From Prorocentrum cordatum (Eukaryota > Sar > Dinophyceae > Prorocentrales > Prorocentraceae), in the NCBI GenBank assembly GCA_963575745.1, contig CAUYUJ010021072.1, positions 112,501 to 145,166 of the forward strand: 32,666 nucleotides of DNA. Reading direction: 5' to 3'. The first letter of the stretch is position 1, and every line of letters begins with the position of its first letter. This document shows, piece after piece, positions 1 to 8,489 of this stretch. Under the pieces are notes generated by a model that worked only from the letters and a program-made list of their open reading frames with translations, had not been told where the DNA came from and ran no database searches. Position numbers and translations under genes: made by a program.

Positions 1-694
1 TGTCCGCGGCGAGCTCGGTTTTCTATGGGTTGGGCGTTGTGCGGTCGCGACGAATACCGAGGCGATGGAAGCGCGCGCTGTCCCTTTCTTTTGTGCAGAA
101 CACGATGTTTTCGGCAATGTAATGTTGCTGTCTTAGCCAGCGCCAACATGCACGAACGGACGGTCACATCGCCTACTTGGGCCGCGTCGCAATGTGCGGA
201 CAGTTGCCCTGGATGGGCGAGAGGCACAAGCAGAGGTTCTCGAATTTGCAAGTCCTTTCTTTTTTGGCGCGTGGCTCTGCGCGCAGTCAAGCTGCGCGCT
301 CGCCGTCTGGCCTGGTGCCGGGCCTGGGCGCGTCACCCGCAGAAAAACAAGCCTATCTGGGCCGTGTTGATCTCGCTCCTGGACTTCGAACCGGGTGATC
401 GTGAACCCTGTTCGCCCGAGAGTGGATTGACCCCTCGCGCTTCCCCCTGGGCGCTCCAGATGAGGTCGGACCTTCGAGCTGCTGGTGCTGCAATGCTGGA
501 CCATGGGGGCCTGCTGCTTGCCCTGGCTCGTCCCCCTTGGAAATTGATGGGCACGGAGGAGGGGGAGATGATCAGAGAGTTCTTCGCCTTGGATGTTGCG
601 GAATATCGAGCGTCGCGCTACACCTACCACATCGCCCCGCCAGGATTCGAGGATGAGGTCGAGGTGGGCAGGGGGGGGGGGCATGCTCAACGCC
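1..694 (+). other. Possible reverse-transcriptase C-terminal flank, heavily decayed
   Basis: A 226-codon plus frame (25-705) and a second plus frame (177-398) are open here, but neither gives a domain I can name. The stretch lies directly upstream of the zinc-finger tail at 695, and in LINE-type elements that tail follows the reverse transcriptase, so decayed RT sequence is the expected content. I see no YxDD box or other RT catalytic motif. The assignment rests on position only. Confidence 0.25.
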
Positions 695-915
695 ATGCCC
701 TTTAAATGTACGTTCATCACGGAGGGGGTGCAGTGTGGGGCTACGTTCGGGACAAGGGGAGCACTGACTGCACGTCTTCGGCACAGGCACCGTGCACTGA
801 ATGCTGCACATGTACTTACGCCATCTAATGCGTGCGTTGCATGCAATAGGACGCACGCGCCTCAGGTCACGGCAAGCAGACATCCTCTGGGCGCTTTACT
901 TAGAGGCAAATGCGA
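695..915 (+). pseudogene. Cys/His zinc-finger tail of a LINE-type retroelement
   Basis: The frame opening at 593 and closing at 1210 contains, from the ATG at 695, a CGATFGTRGAL box followed by HRHR, then about 20 residues later CVACNRTH and a further H and C (ending GALLRGKC). This two-finger pattern of C-x-C..F..AL..H, C-x2-C..H..C is one I recognise from dinoflagellate LINE-type open reading frames, downstream of reverse transcriptase. The first finger reads ARLRHRHR where a spacer is usual. Downstream the frame loses coherence although another CPVCEFH box appears near 970. No complete element surrounds it, so it is a remnant. Family recognition is from memory; a profile search is needed for proof. 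Confidence 0.5.
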
Positions 916-1109
916 TCCTAGGGGTGCGGTTTCGAATGTGTCAAATGTGGAACTTACCAGTACAACATGCCCTGTATGTGAATTTCATCGAGCCAACTAT
1001 GAGGAGTTGCGGTTCCACCTTCAGTTGCGCTTGCCACTGTCGGTCAAGCCCTTGCGAGCACCCACGGCCCGGCCCCCGTCCGACCTCAGAAGCCCCGCCG
1101 GCGCCTGCG

Positions 1110-1812
1110 CTGCCAGAGTGGATGGCGGGAGCGAAACGCGGCGCCCAAGGGTCGCAGGGAGATCAGCCAAAGCGGAAGCTCAAGAAAGACGATGTCGAGC
1201 AGATGAATGAGGTTTTGGCCCGGTTGGTGGTGGACATGGAAAGACGCATGACGATGCTGGAATCGAATGTATATCGCAGTTTTTTTTGTGGCGGGGGGGC
1301 GATGCCTTCGGCGACGCGCGCATAGAGGCCAACGGGAACTGCGGCAACACCAGCAAAGACATGACATAACGTCAACAAGGGTGGGCCAAGATAGGATGGA
1401 AGTCGCGAGGTGCCCCACACGTCGCACACTTCGTGCACATCATCAGGCATGCCATTGTCAAGGCCGCGCAGGACGGCAGCCATCCGAACGAGCAGGGACA
1501 CGCAGCTCTCTCGTCCTGGGCGGAGGTGGTGGAGAAGCAGGCACCCCAGATGCTAGGCCTGCTGGTTTCCATTACAAGTACAAAAGGCCAGAGCAATGAA
1601 GGAGGGGGGGGACGAGGACTTCAATGTGGACCGCCAGGGGGCACTCACGATCAACCTGAATGCGTAGGACCTACCAGCCGCCAGAACTCCTTGGCCAATG
1701 CTGCAGGAGTATATGCGGGATGTGGAGAAGACGGAGCAAATCCCAGGCCCAGCACCAAAGGGACCGACGGAGCGATGGGCATCGTCGCAGATCAGGCGAT
1801 GAGTAAGGCAGC
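1110..1812 (+). pseudogene. Decayed helical companion region found after dinoflagellate LINE RT
   Basis: Three coherent plus-strand segments lie in shifting frames. 1110-1287 reads LPEWMAGAKR, a basic stretch (KRKLKKDD) and an amphipathic helix ending MLESNVYRSFF. 1372-1610 reads WAKIGWKSRGAPHVAHF and continues as a helical domain through LSSWAEVVEKQAP. 1625-1800 reads FNVDRQGALTINLN, an in-frame TAG, then LQEYMRDVEKTEQ and GPAPKGPTERW. The order (helix ending near VYR, a GxPH block, then GxAPxGxxER) matches a multicopy dinoflagellate protein region I recall near retroelement zinc fingers. TAA at about 1366, TAG at about 1666 and frame changes show that it is broken. Confidence 0.4.
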
Positions 1813-2530
1813 AGATGGCGGCAACACAGTTTTTTGGATTCTGCAGTTGTTGCGGGTAGTCCTGAGTGTACAGACGACCAGGGTGACGGACTGAGGGCAC
1901 CTGTGAGCCCTACTGCGACGTCCGCATTCACTGGGGCGTCCGCCTCACGCCGCTTAGCTGTGCCCCCATGCCTCCATGCTTGCAGAAGTCTGAGCGTCTC
2001 CAGAGTCTCATTAGACAGGGCCGCGTTCCCAGGGATGTCCTTCGGCGGACGGCTGAGTTCCCGACGTATTCACATCCCGTCTTGCCGCAGGTCCTTGGAA
2101 TGATGCTTCCCCGTGCGGGGCCGAACAATGGGGAGGGGAGGGGGGGGCGTGGTCGTCGTGGTCGCGGAATAGGGGGTGGGCGGGGGGGAGGGAGCTTCTC
2201 GAATGAGATCCCGCCCTCGGACAGACCTGATCAAAGTTTTTCCGCTTTCGAGCCCCCGAGCCCCCCCCCCCCTCCCCGAATCTCGAGCTTTAGGCGGATG
2301 GTGCCGATGCTCGTCCGATCAGGTTCGTTCGACAGGGTGCGGGAGTCTAAGCTGGCCTCGGGTTGCGCGCCACCCGAGGAGGCCCACCGAGTATGGGGCA
2401 GCGCGGGCGGCGCTCGACAGGCCGCCCGCGCCCCCGATTGGCCACCAGCTGCCAGAGCAACGCGCAGAGCTCACATTCGTGTCCCCCGTCTCGATCTGGA
2501 GCTCCATTGCGTATTCTTTGAAATTATATT
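1813..2530. other. No gene recognised; mixed sequence with G-rich and C-rich runs
   Basis: A plus frame starting at 1968 (MPPCLQKSERLQSLIRQGRV and onward) is briefly plausible as coding, but by 2130 it runs into G-rich low complexity (GEGRGGRGRRGRG) and then C-runs at 2261-2275. I see no domain, RNA gene or repeat unit shared with the rest of the window. Confidence 0.5.
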
Positions 2531-2609
2531 ATCCTCCTCTTCCTCCTCATCCTCGTCCTCCTCGTCCTCCTCCTCCTCCTCCTCCTCCTCCTCCTCCTCC
2601 TCCTCCTCA
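2531..2609. repeat. (TCC)n microsatellite
   Basis: About 79 bp of TCC units with occasional TCA and TCG, homopyrimidine on the plus strand. It separates plus-strand LINE remnants on the left from minus-strand copia-like remnants on the right, so it lies at a junction between two insertions or decay blocks. Confidence 0.95.
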
Positions 2610-2651
2610 TCCCCCCCCCGCGTTGCTCGCCACTCTTGCGCAACTCCATGA

Positions 2652-3112
2652 TCATTTTGAGCATCGTGTGCGCTCCACCAGATCGGCCATTTCCTGCGAG
2701 TAGGGCTCGCTCCTCTTGGTGATGGCCTTGTCCTGGACCGTATCGTGCGTATGATCAGCGCCGCAGCGCAGGCTGAGGGCCTTGGCCAAGTCGTCGTTCG
2801 TGGCCGCGATGCGGGTCGGCTTCGGATGAAGGCCCATGGCAGCACTCCAAAGTTTGAGGGCGCACTGGTCCAGGCGCACCTGCTGCCACTAGGGGCCCTT
2901 CATCACCTGCACGAGCCGTTCCCACGCCGCCGAACGCCACGGGCTCTCAGCAGAGCACCCCCTCTTCTTGGCGCTCCTCTCTTCCATAATCTGCTTGGAC
3001 AGCTTGAAGAAGAGCTCGCCCTCCCGCTTCACCTGGGACAGGTCCACCCCCCGGGATTCATCGAGGGCAGCGACGCAGCACAAGGCCGTACACGGCCAGC
3101 TGATGCACGTCT
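2652..3112 (-). pseudogene. Methyltransferase-like module, second half (copia-like element)
   Basis: One minus frame reads from about 3112: TAA stop, ETCISWPCTALC, a 30-residue helix (SRGVDLSQVKREGELFFKLS then KQIMEERSAKKRG), a SPWRSAAWERLVQVMKGP block, a TAG stop at 2889-2891, then VRLDQCALKLWSAAMGLHPK, PTRIAATNDDLAKAL, CGADHTHD and YSQEMADLVERTR. This follows the template seen in dinoflagellate copia-like polyproteins: P-C-T box, helix, S-x-W, DQC..G..KPT, C.g.H.H, YP..m. The S-W-P-C-T segment sits where C5-methyltransferase-like folds carry their PC motif. Two in-frame stops show it is dead unless read through. It ends against the TCC tract, so the C-terminal part is missing. Confidence 0.55.
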
Positions 3113-3134
3113 CTTACGGGTCCCAACTGGCAAT

Positions 3135-3530
3135 CAGGGCGAGCAGGAGGCGTCGATCGCGCCGCCTGCCAGCGCATGCTCTGGCCGTGCTTCAGGCCGA
3201 TCTTGATAGCGGTGCCGCCCAGCTTCAGAACCGTCTGGGAGATCCGAGCCTCGCCCGTGAAAATCTCCAACAAATCCAGGCGAACCCCGCGCGAGGGTAA
3301 CACCGCGGCTTGCTCGTCCAGCCAGCTCTGGATCTCCTCTTCGGCAGGCTGGTCGAATCCCGACGCTGGCCTTCTCGTGTCCGCCAGCCCCGCGGCCTCG
3401 GCACAGCGGCGGCGCGCCAGCGCCCCTGGGTGCGCAAGAGGGGAGCGGGTGGGAAGCGCCAGCTCGAGCAGCGCCTCCCAACCAAGTGCGGGGAGTTCCT
3501 GGATGTTTGACACGCGCGCCGTAGAGGGGC
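3135..3530 (-). pseudogene. Methyltransferase-like module, first half (copia-like element)
   Basis: The minus frame running 3630-3058 contains EEEIQSWLDEQAAVLP, a short spacer, then LDLLEIFTGEARISQTVLK and GGTAIKIGLKHGQSMRW. The D-L-L-E-I-F-T-G segment resembles motif I of cytosine-5 methyltransferase-like folds, and the whole phrase is a signature I recognise in dinoflagellate copia-like polyproteins. The second half lies immediately downstream in another frame, so a frameshift lies between about 3110 and 3180. Whether the module ever had methyltransferase activity cannot be judged from this fragment. Confidence 0.55.
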
Positions 3531-3760
3531 CCGAGGACCTCTGGCCGGGGCGCCACCAGCTCTCGCACGTGCCACTGGTGCACCAAGACCCAGAGGATGT
3601 CCGCCTCGTTCTGGCTGAGCTCGGCGCCAATGATCAGCTCGATGGCGGCGCGGCCCTAAAAGTCCACTCGAGTGGTTCCGAGCGCCCCGGGTCGCAGGTC
3701 GACCGCGAAAGGCCCCCGAAACGCCGCGAGAGTCAGCCGATGGGCCCCTTGTTGTCATCG
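3530..3760 (-). pseudogene. Helical linker of the copia-like element
   Basis: The minus frame reads HRLTLAAFRGPFAVDLRPG, an in-frame TAG at about 3657, then RAAIELIIGAELSQNEADIL followed by WVLVHQWHVRELVAP and LGPLYGARVKH. The block links the Cys-containing region upstream to the EIFTG module downstream. GPFAVDL recalls the 'DLTGP' segment that follows the integrase zinc region in such polyproteins, but the match is weak. Confidence 0.35.
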
Positions 3761-4396
3761 TGGCTGGACAGGCCGAAAGCCACTGGATTCTTCTCGAGCG
3801 TGCTGGCCTCGACACATCGGCGCCAGCGCAGCGCACATGCTGCAGTCCTTGCCGTGGTCGAGGTGGGCGAGGTCGTGGCAGAACGCTCGAAGGTCCACCG
3901 CCGCCCGCGCCAGGGCCCCCAGCGCTTCGCCGAGTCCTCCCTCGGCCGCCAGAGCGGCAGTCAGCAGCTCCTCCCTCGACCACAAGCCCGCCTCCTGAAC
4001 CACCACGGCCGAGGGCCAGCCCTCTGCGGGGGCCGCCTGAGTGCTGATGAGGACGGCAGCGGCTACGTTGAGCACGGCGCACTCGCGGAGCACGACCTCG
4101 GGCGGCTCGGGGTGGGCCGCGTGCTGGATGCCGTCCAGCGCGGCCACCGTCTCAGCGTCCAACACCAGCATGTCGCGATAGCCCAGCATGCGCCACTCCA
4201 GTCCTGCCAGGAGCAGCGAGCCCTGGCCTGGCTCGTCGCCGGCGCCCCCTGTGACTGGCGCCGCCTTCGCCTGACCTGGGTGGACCTCGCCCGTCTTGCA
4301 ATTCTGGCAGTGGCCCTTAAGGGAGGAAAACCTCCGCAGCCTCCGCAAGCTCCGGGCACCCGAACTCGACCGCCTGAGCCGCCAAGGCCTCCACAT
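3755..4396 (-). pseudogene. CxxC/zinc-like segment of the copia-like element
   Basis: A 213-codon minus frame. The N-terminal part contains LKGHCQNCKTGEVHPGQ, a possible zinc knuckle (C-x2-C..H). The middle is alanine- and leucine-rich and helical (LEWRMLGYRDMLVLDAETVA; LLTAALAAEGGLGEALGALA). The C-terminal part reads FCHDLAHLDHGKDCSMCAAL, giving H-x2-H..C-x2-C, the order of the integrase-type HHCC zinc site just before the integrase core. The catalytic DDE core is not visible downstream, where the sequence goes directly to the helical linker. Confidence 0.4.
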
Positions 4397-5183
4397 CGTA
4401 GGGCTCGCTCGCTTGCTTGGCGGCCCGGACCCTGTTGCGGAGGTAGCGCCGTCGCGACGTGCACCAGGGTGGGGTCGGTGTCGATCTCGTGCATGATCGC
4501 CTTACGCTTCGCCAACTCCAGGGTCGACTCGGGCAGGGGGGCTCGCTGCTGCTTCGTCTGGTAGCGGTGGTTGGCCAGCCATTTGGCGTCCAGCCACTGC
4601 ATGTTAAGGCGCAGGTGCTCTTCCAGCGCCGTCGGGTTGAACGCCTTGAGCTCCTCAGGGGCCTCCGCCAACCTTCCTGTGGACCTGCCGCCTGTGACTG
4701 TCCTGCTCGCTCGCGCAGCCTCGACTCGCCCAGCTGCCGGCGCCACTCAGCGGAACACCCCTCCGCTGAACATTCGCCCACCTTCTTGCCGTTGGCCTTG
4801 GGGCCGGCAGCCGCTGAGTGCCCCGCGGTCTTCTTGCCCGCCTGCGCCGTCGAGACGTCGTACTGCTTCCGGGATGTCGTTGAGCTCCTGGTCCGCCGCG
4901 GCATGCGAGCTTTGGGCCCCCCTCGGGGCCGTCTCGCTTGATGAGCTGCATCTGGCTCGACCAGTCCAGCAGGCCCAGCGTGCCGATCGACCTGTGAGAC
5001 TGCGAGCAGGGAGTATTCGGGCACCACCTCCATCTCGAGATATTCCAGCAGATGATCTGGCCGCTCGTCAGGGACTTGCGGCGTGCGGCTGTGGTCCAGG
5101 CTCCTGCCGAACTCCTTGCGGGATAGCGCCTCGCCGAGAAGCCCTGCCCCTCCGTGCGGGCGTCCTCTCGCCGCCTCCGCCAC
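4317..5183 (-). pseudogene. Coherent helical segments in three frames (copia-like element)
   Basis: Three segments read well in succession on the minus strand. 5183-4970 gives HLLEYLEMEVVPEYSLLAV and, after a frame change, SIGTLGLLDWSSQMQLIKRD. 4660-4440 gives ELKAFNPTALEEHLRLNMQW, then LDAKWLANHRYQTKQQRAPL and STLELAKRKAIMHEIDTDPT. 4450-4317 gives NRVRAAKQASEPYDVEALAA, then QAVEFGCPELAEAAEVFLP and a stop. The 867-base frame that spans the region is open throughout but is arginine-rich nonsense in its middle. The changes of frame show indels. I cannot match these segments to a named domain. Confidence 0.35.
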
Positions 5184-5273
5184 CCTGCCGCCACCTGCAC
5201 TGCCCCTCTCGCCGTCTCCGCCGCCACATCCTTCTCGTGCGCCAGCCTTGCGCCGTCTTGGGCACAGAGGCAG

Positions 5274-5560
5274 CTAAGGTGGGGAGACCGCGGTGGACCT
5301 CAACGCCATCTGCCACTGCGTCCGCTGCCGCTTGCTGCGGTGGCGCACCTTGATGTCAGTCGTGAAGAACTGCGTCGGATCATCCAGGCTGCAGGTGTTC
5401 GGCATCAGCAGCCAGGGCGACATATCGTCCGCGCTGCGGGTGGAGGTGCACGCGAACCGAATCCTGTTCCAGGTCGGGTTCTCGCCGCCCATCGGCTCCA
5501 GCATCTTGGCCCTCGTCATCCGCATCTCCCCTGCGTGTCGTAGTGCTCCTGGCCGTGGAA
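5274..5560 (-). pseudogene. Conserved-looking linker segment, unrecognised
   Basis: The C-terminal 90 codons of a long minus frame read EMRMTRAKMLEPMGGENPTW, NRIRFACTSTRSADDMSPWL and LLMPNTCSLDDPTQFFTTDI, ending at a stop at 5274. Composition is normal for a folded domain, unlike the poly-Arg upstream part of the same frame. Upstream the coherent frame switches to that of the acidic segment. The domain is unknown. Confidence 0.35.
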
Positions 5561-6306
5561 GCACGACCAAGCCCACGACTCGGCCTGGCCTCCATCTTGT
5601 AGTCCTTCGGTGGAACGAAATTGCCCATGTCCGCCTCCTCCTCCTCCTCCTCCTCCTCCGCCTCCTCCTCCGCCTCCTCCGCCTCCTCCTCCTCCGCCTC
5701 CTCCTCCTCCTCGTCCGCGACTTTGATGAGCTCGACCAGGAAGTCGTGCAGGCCCGTGCCGCTGTCTGCGGCCATGGCCTCCCTCGCATTCTCGTCCGAG
5801 TAGCCGTCCGCCCTTTTGGCCGGGCAGCTCGTCGCGAGGGTGAAGCGCGGGTCGCTCCTCCAGGGGCCTCGTCATGATCTTGAGCCCTCCTGAGCCTCTC
5901 TCCTCGAGGTCTCCTCCGCTCGCCGCCTGCCTCGGCCTGGGCGGTGCTCCTGCTCCTGGACCTCGACCACCTCCCAAGGCGATGCCGACCCCTGTCCTTT
6001 CGGCCACCACCGCCACCGACGGCCAGGTTCGGGCTGCCCCCCCTTGATGGCTGGCGCCGTCGCCGTCGTCGGGCAGCCTCGGCCGCCACTCCCTGCCCGC
6101 CGGCAGATCGCGGGCAGCAGGGATCGGACGAGCTCGCCCAGCAGCTCCGGGCGCGGCGCCGGCAGCGCGCCGCCCTGGATGGAGCAGGTGGTGCGCGGCC
6201 AGAGAGGGCCTCGACGCCCGTTCTGCGGTCGTCCGCCGCGGAGCCCTCGGGACGGGCCGACGAAGCGAGAGCGGGGAAGCTGCAGTACAGTGGGAGCCCG
6301 TGCCAA
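5550..6306 (-). pseudogene. Acidic gag-like region with poly-Glu
   Basis: A single minus frame reads ELLGELVRSLLPAICRRAG near its start, then WEVVEVQEQEHRPGRGRR, a TGA at about 5872, then SDENAREAMAADSGTGLHDF, LVELIKVADEEEE, a poly-Glu/Ala tract from the TCC/GCC run, and EADMGNFVPPKDYKMEARP. A charged region with low-complexity Glu upstream of enzymatic parts suits a gag-like segment. The TGA is in frame, so it is not intact. Confidence 0.35.
5636..5713. repeat. (TCC/GCC)n microsatellite inside the decayed element
   Basis: TCC units interrupted by GCC at several points and followed by TCGTCC. On the minus strand it supplies the Glu/Ala run of the acidic segment. Its imperfect composition shows that it is not freshly expanded. 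Confidence 0.9.
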
Positions 6307-6320
6307 GAAGCGCCCTGCTT

Positions 6321-6449
6321 GCCTCCAGGGTGCCCTGGGTTTTTTGGGTTTCGATGGTTTTGCGATGGAAAGCGTGACGTTCCCACACCAAGAATCCGGG
6401 GACGTCCTGGGGTCTCAGGGTTGGGTTTCTTGTGGAAGGCTTCTTGTGG
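6321..6449 (-). repeat. 130-bp dispersed repeat, copy A
   Basis: This block matches 18909-19040 closely: GCCTCCAGGGTGCCCTGGG at one end, GACGTTCCCACACCA in the middle, GGTCTCAGGG and TTTCTTGTGG at the other end. The one clear length difference is 3 bp. On the minus strand one frame reads RNPTLRPQDVPGFLVWER in this copy and RNPTLRPRDVPRFLVWER in the other. It lies within the copia-like remnant, but the other copy has no such neighbours, so it is a separate dispersed unit. Ends show no clear target duplication. Confidence 0.8.
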
Positions 6450-6589
6450 ACTGGCCTCCACTGCAGGCCTCCCAGCCAGCCCCAGCGTCCGCCAGGGGGG
6501 CCCGGCTGTGCACCAAGCAGCTCGAGCCCGCCCCATTCTTGGCCACCGGGCCACCGACACCTCTTCTCCCCGGGCTCGGGCTCCTTGCT

Positions 6590-6946
6590 GGAGCGGCCGT
6601 TCCCCTCCGCTGGCGGAGGCGTGGAGGACCGGCTGCGCCAGGACACCGAGCGATCCGCCGCGTGCACCGCGCACAGGGGAAGCCCATCCTTCTCCGTCGT
6701 CCCCTCGTGGCAGCAGTGAGCTCGAGCGCACTTCCTGGACGCCGCCTGAGCCTCGCAGGCCTGCGCATCAAAGGGGTGCGCCCTGAAGCTGCGCGTGCCG
6801 TCTGTCTCTGGCGCCTGCCGCATGTCCCCGCCGCCCTTCGGCCCTCGCCGGGTCCTTGCACCCCTTCGGGCACAGGATTTGAGTAGCGCCCTTGCACTAG
6901 TGGGGGATCCGGTCTGCCTCGCAGACGTCCACGCGGGGCTCCGACC
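6590..6946 (-). pseudogene. Cys/His-box N-terminal segment of the decayed element
   Basis: In a long minus frame (7048-5516) the stretch reads FDAQACEAQAASRKCARAHC, then CHEGTTEKDGLPLCAVHAA and DRSVSWRSRSSTPPPAEGN. The C-x3-C-C-H...C-x2-H spacing suggests a small zinc-binding site and resembles the Cys/His box near the start of several dinoflagellate polyproteins. The frame upstream runs into a family F element at 6947-7140, so the true N-terminus is not visible. Confidence 0.35.
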
Positions 6947-7140
6947 CCAGACATGCTCGCGTCGTAAAAAAAAAAAAAAAAAAAAGGACGGGAGGTGTTT
7001 GGTCAGTTTCGGCCCCTGGGGGCACTCGCCGGGCCCCAGGACCGTCAAAAAGCGACTAAGGATGAAGAAACGGTCCTGGGGAAAGAGTCAGGACTTCCAG
7101 GGACGCCGTCCTGATAAAGATCAGGACGTCGCATGTCTGG
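6947..7140 (+). mobile_element. Family F inverted-repeat element, copy 1
   Basis: A 194-bp unit that starts CCAGACATGCTCGCGTCGT, then a run of 20 A at 6966-6985, and ends CAGGACGTCGCATGTCTGG. Its ends are inverted (CCAGACATGC). Internal landmarks shared with the other copies are GGGCCCCAGGACCGTCAAAA, CGACTAAGGATGAA, GACTTCCAGGGA and a GTCCTGA..TCAGGAC hairpin near the right end. It has no coding capacity, so it is a non-autonomous MITE-like candidate. Confidence 0.75.
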
Positions 7141-7179
7141 AGGACTCCGTCTCCGGTCCATGACCTCTGCCTTCTTAGA

Positions 7180-7600
7180 GCCGCTGGTTGGGCGGGGGGG
7201 CCGCAGACGCCTCTTGGCGCAGCACCCGCAGGCCCCATTTGCCATCCTCGCGATGCCTCTGCGCGTCCAGTAGCAGCATGCACGACCACCTATGCGCGCC
7301 CTGCCGGATGAGAGAGTTTCGCCGGATCCGCCACATTGGTCGTGTTGCTGTGGTCCTTCACACACGACGAGCAGATGTGCATAACCTTCGTGCCGTCATC
7401 GGGCAGGGTGCCCGGGACAGCTGCGCACAAGTGCACCATGCCGATACCGTCCTCGTCTCTGGTGGCGCCCAGGTCCGTCTCGAGGTGGCGGTGTGAGATA
7501 CCCAGCACCTCCTTGCCTCCCTGAAGCAGTAGACGTAGCCATGCCGCGTGACCCTGCTGCCCTTCAACGCCCTTCGCTCGAACCTAGCCACGGAGCCCCC
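7180..7600 (-). pseudogene. Unrecognised coding-like segment
   Basis: The minus strand reads ALKGSRVTRHGYVYCFREAR in one frame, then in another LGISHRHLETDLGATRDEDG and GIGMVHLCAAVPGTLPDDGT, KVMHICSSCVKDHSNTTNVA, ending DPAKLSHPAGRA and a stop. Composition and a CSSC..H group look like a real domain, but I do not recognise it. One frame change separates the two parts. Confidence 0.3.
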
Positions 7601-8034
7601 TGACCCGACCCGGAGGTTTTTTTGGTATCAGCTTCTCCACACCTCATCCCCTCACCCTGAACTCGTGCTTCTCCGTGAGAGGCTCGGGCTCCAGGTTGGT
7701 AGATACAGTAAGTGAGGAGGGTCATGAGAAACCAGGCCACGAAGCTAATTGCAGAGCCCAGCACCGTCGCAACTCCGATCGCCACCAGGCCCATCGCGTT
7801 CCGCTGCAGCCTGGCACAATAGGCCCCGAGCAGGTCCTGCCCTACAGCGTCGACCAGGCCCCTATGGAAAGGCATCAGCTGGTACAGCAGAGCTCCCAAG
7901 GCGTGCTTAGCTCGCGCGGCGACCAATAGGCCCCGAACATGTATTGCCCCATGGCGTCGACCAGGCCCATCAGGAAAGGCACCAGCTGGTGCAGCAGAGC
8001 TCCCAGGGCGTGCCCAGCTCGTTCGCCGAGCCAC
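7564..8034 (-). pseudogene. Unrecognised membrane-segment frame
   Basis: A 156-codon minus frame. Residues about 55-70 read HRGLVDAVGQDLLGAY. A strongly hydrophobic segment follows, GLVAIGVATVLGSAISFVAW and FLMTLLTYCIYQ, long enough for one transmembrane helix. The N-terminal third corresponds to a second copy of the same sequence read out of frame, because the 107-bp duplication is not a multiple of three. The start is therefore uncertain. No homologue recognised. Confidence 0.3.
7819..8032. repeat. 107-bp tandem duplication
   Basis: ATAGGCCCCGA starts at 7819 and again at 7926. Both units continue with GCGTCGACCAGGCCC, GGAAAGGCA, CAGCTGGT and CAGCAGAGCTCCCA. The units differ at roughly one base in six. 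On the minus strand they encode GALLYQLMPFHRGLVDAVGQ and GALLHQLVPFLMGLVDAMGQ in different frames. Confidence 0.9.
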
Positions 8035-8218
8035 TTCGGAGCCTGCCTCCTCGGCCCACGTGCTGACTCACGCCGGGCCGTGCTCCCCTCTCTGCCGCAT
8101 CCCCCTGCCCGCCTTGGCCTCCCGAGGCCCTGTGGGCCGCCCCTGGGGGGCGCTCGGCCCGCCTCCTGGCGGATCCTCGCGCGGCGGGGGAGGCGCTACT
8201 GCACCTCCCGCCTCGACC

Positions 8219-8486
8219 TCCTCCCCCTCCTCCTCCTCCCCCTCCCCCTCCTCCTCCTCCTCCTCTTCCTCCTCCTCCTCCTCCTCCTCCTCCTCCTCCT
8301 CCTCCTCATGTTACCTGTTGCATGTTGGCGGGAGTGTCGCGCCGACGCAGCCCTCCTCCTCCTCCTCCTCCTCCTCCTCCTCCGCCTTCTCCTCCTGTTA
8401 CCCGTTGCCTGTTGGCTGGAGTTTCGTGCCGACGCAGCCCTCCTCCTTCTCCTCCTTCTCCTCCTCCTCCTTCTCCTCCTCCTCCT
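8219..8486. repeat. (TCC)n tract carrying an 87-bp direct repeat
   Basis: TCC-rich from 8219. A non-TCC insert, TGTTACC.GTTGC.TGTTGG then GGAGT.TCG.GCCGACGCAG, starts at 8309 and recurs at 8396 (period 87). Each copy is followed by a TCC run (the second with TTC interruptions). The duplication therefore includes both unique sequence and microsatellite. Confidence 0.9.
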
Positions 8487-8489
8487 GAG

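Larger units (their letters stand above)
2640..6940 (-). mobile_element. Decayed copia-like retroelement polyprotein (antisense)
   Basis: Coherent minus-strand peptide segments succeed each other from about 6900 down to 2650 with changes of frame. In order they are a Cys/His box, an acidic gag-like region with poly-Glu, a conserved linker, Leu/helix-rich segments, a CxxC and CSMC pair like the zinc/integrase junction, and a methyltransferase-like module. This order resembles copia-type polyproteins I know from dinoflagellate genomes, but no RT or RNase H motif is present and no LTR pair was found. Stops at about 2889, 3108 and 5872 and at least six frame changes mean that it cannot be translated whole. 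Introns could explain some breaks, but the in-frame stops argue for decay. The sub-segments are listed separately. Confidence 0.5.

Noticed and set aside
371-400. tRNA B-box-like word (reverse complement GGTTCGAAGTCC)
   Set aside because: No A box, acceptor stem or anticodon arm can be drawn around it. The similar word at 14470-14485 fails in the same way.
25-846. Overlapping plus (25-705) and minus (133-846) frames as two genes
   Set aside because: Neither has a domain; they shadow each other because stops are rare in GC-rich sequence.
6966-6985. A20 run as a polyadenylation tail of a retrocopy
   Set aside because: It lies inside a family F element at a place where other copies have shorter A or T runs, and is not at the end of a gene copy.
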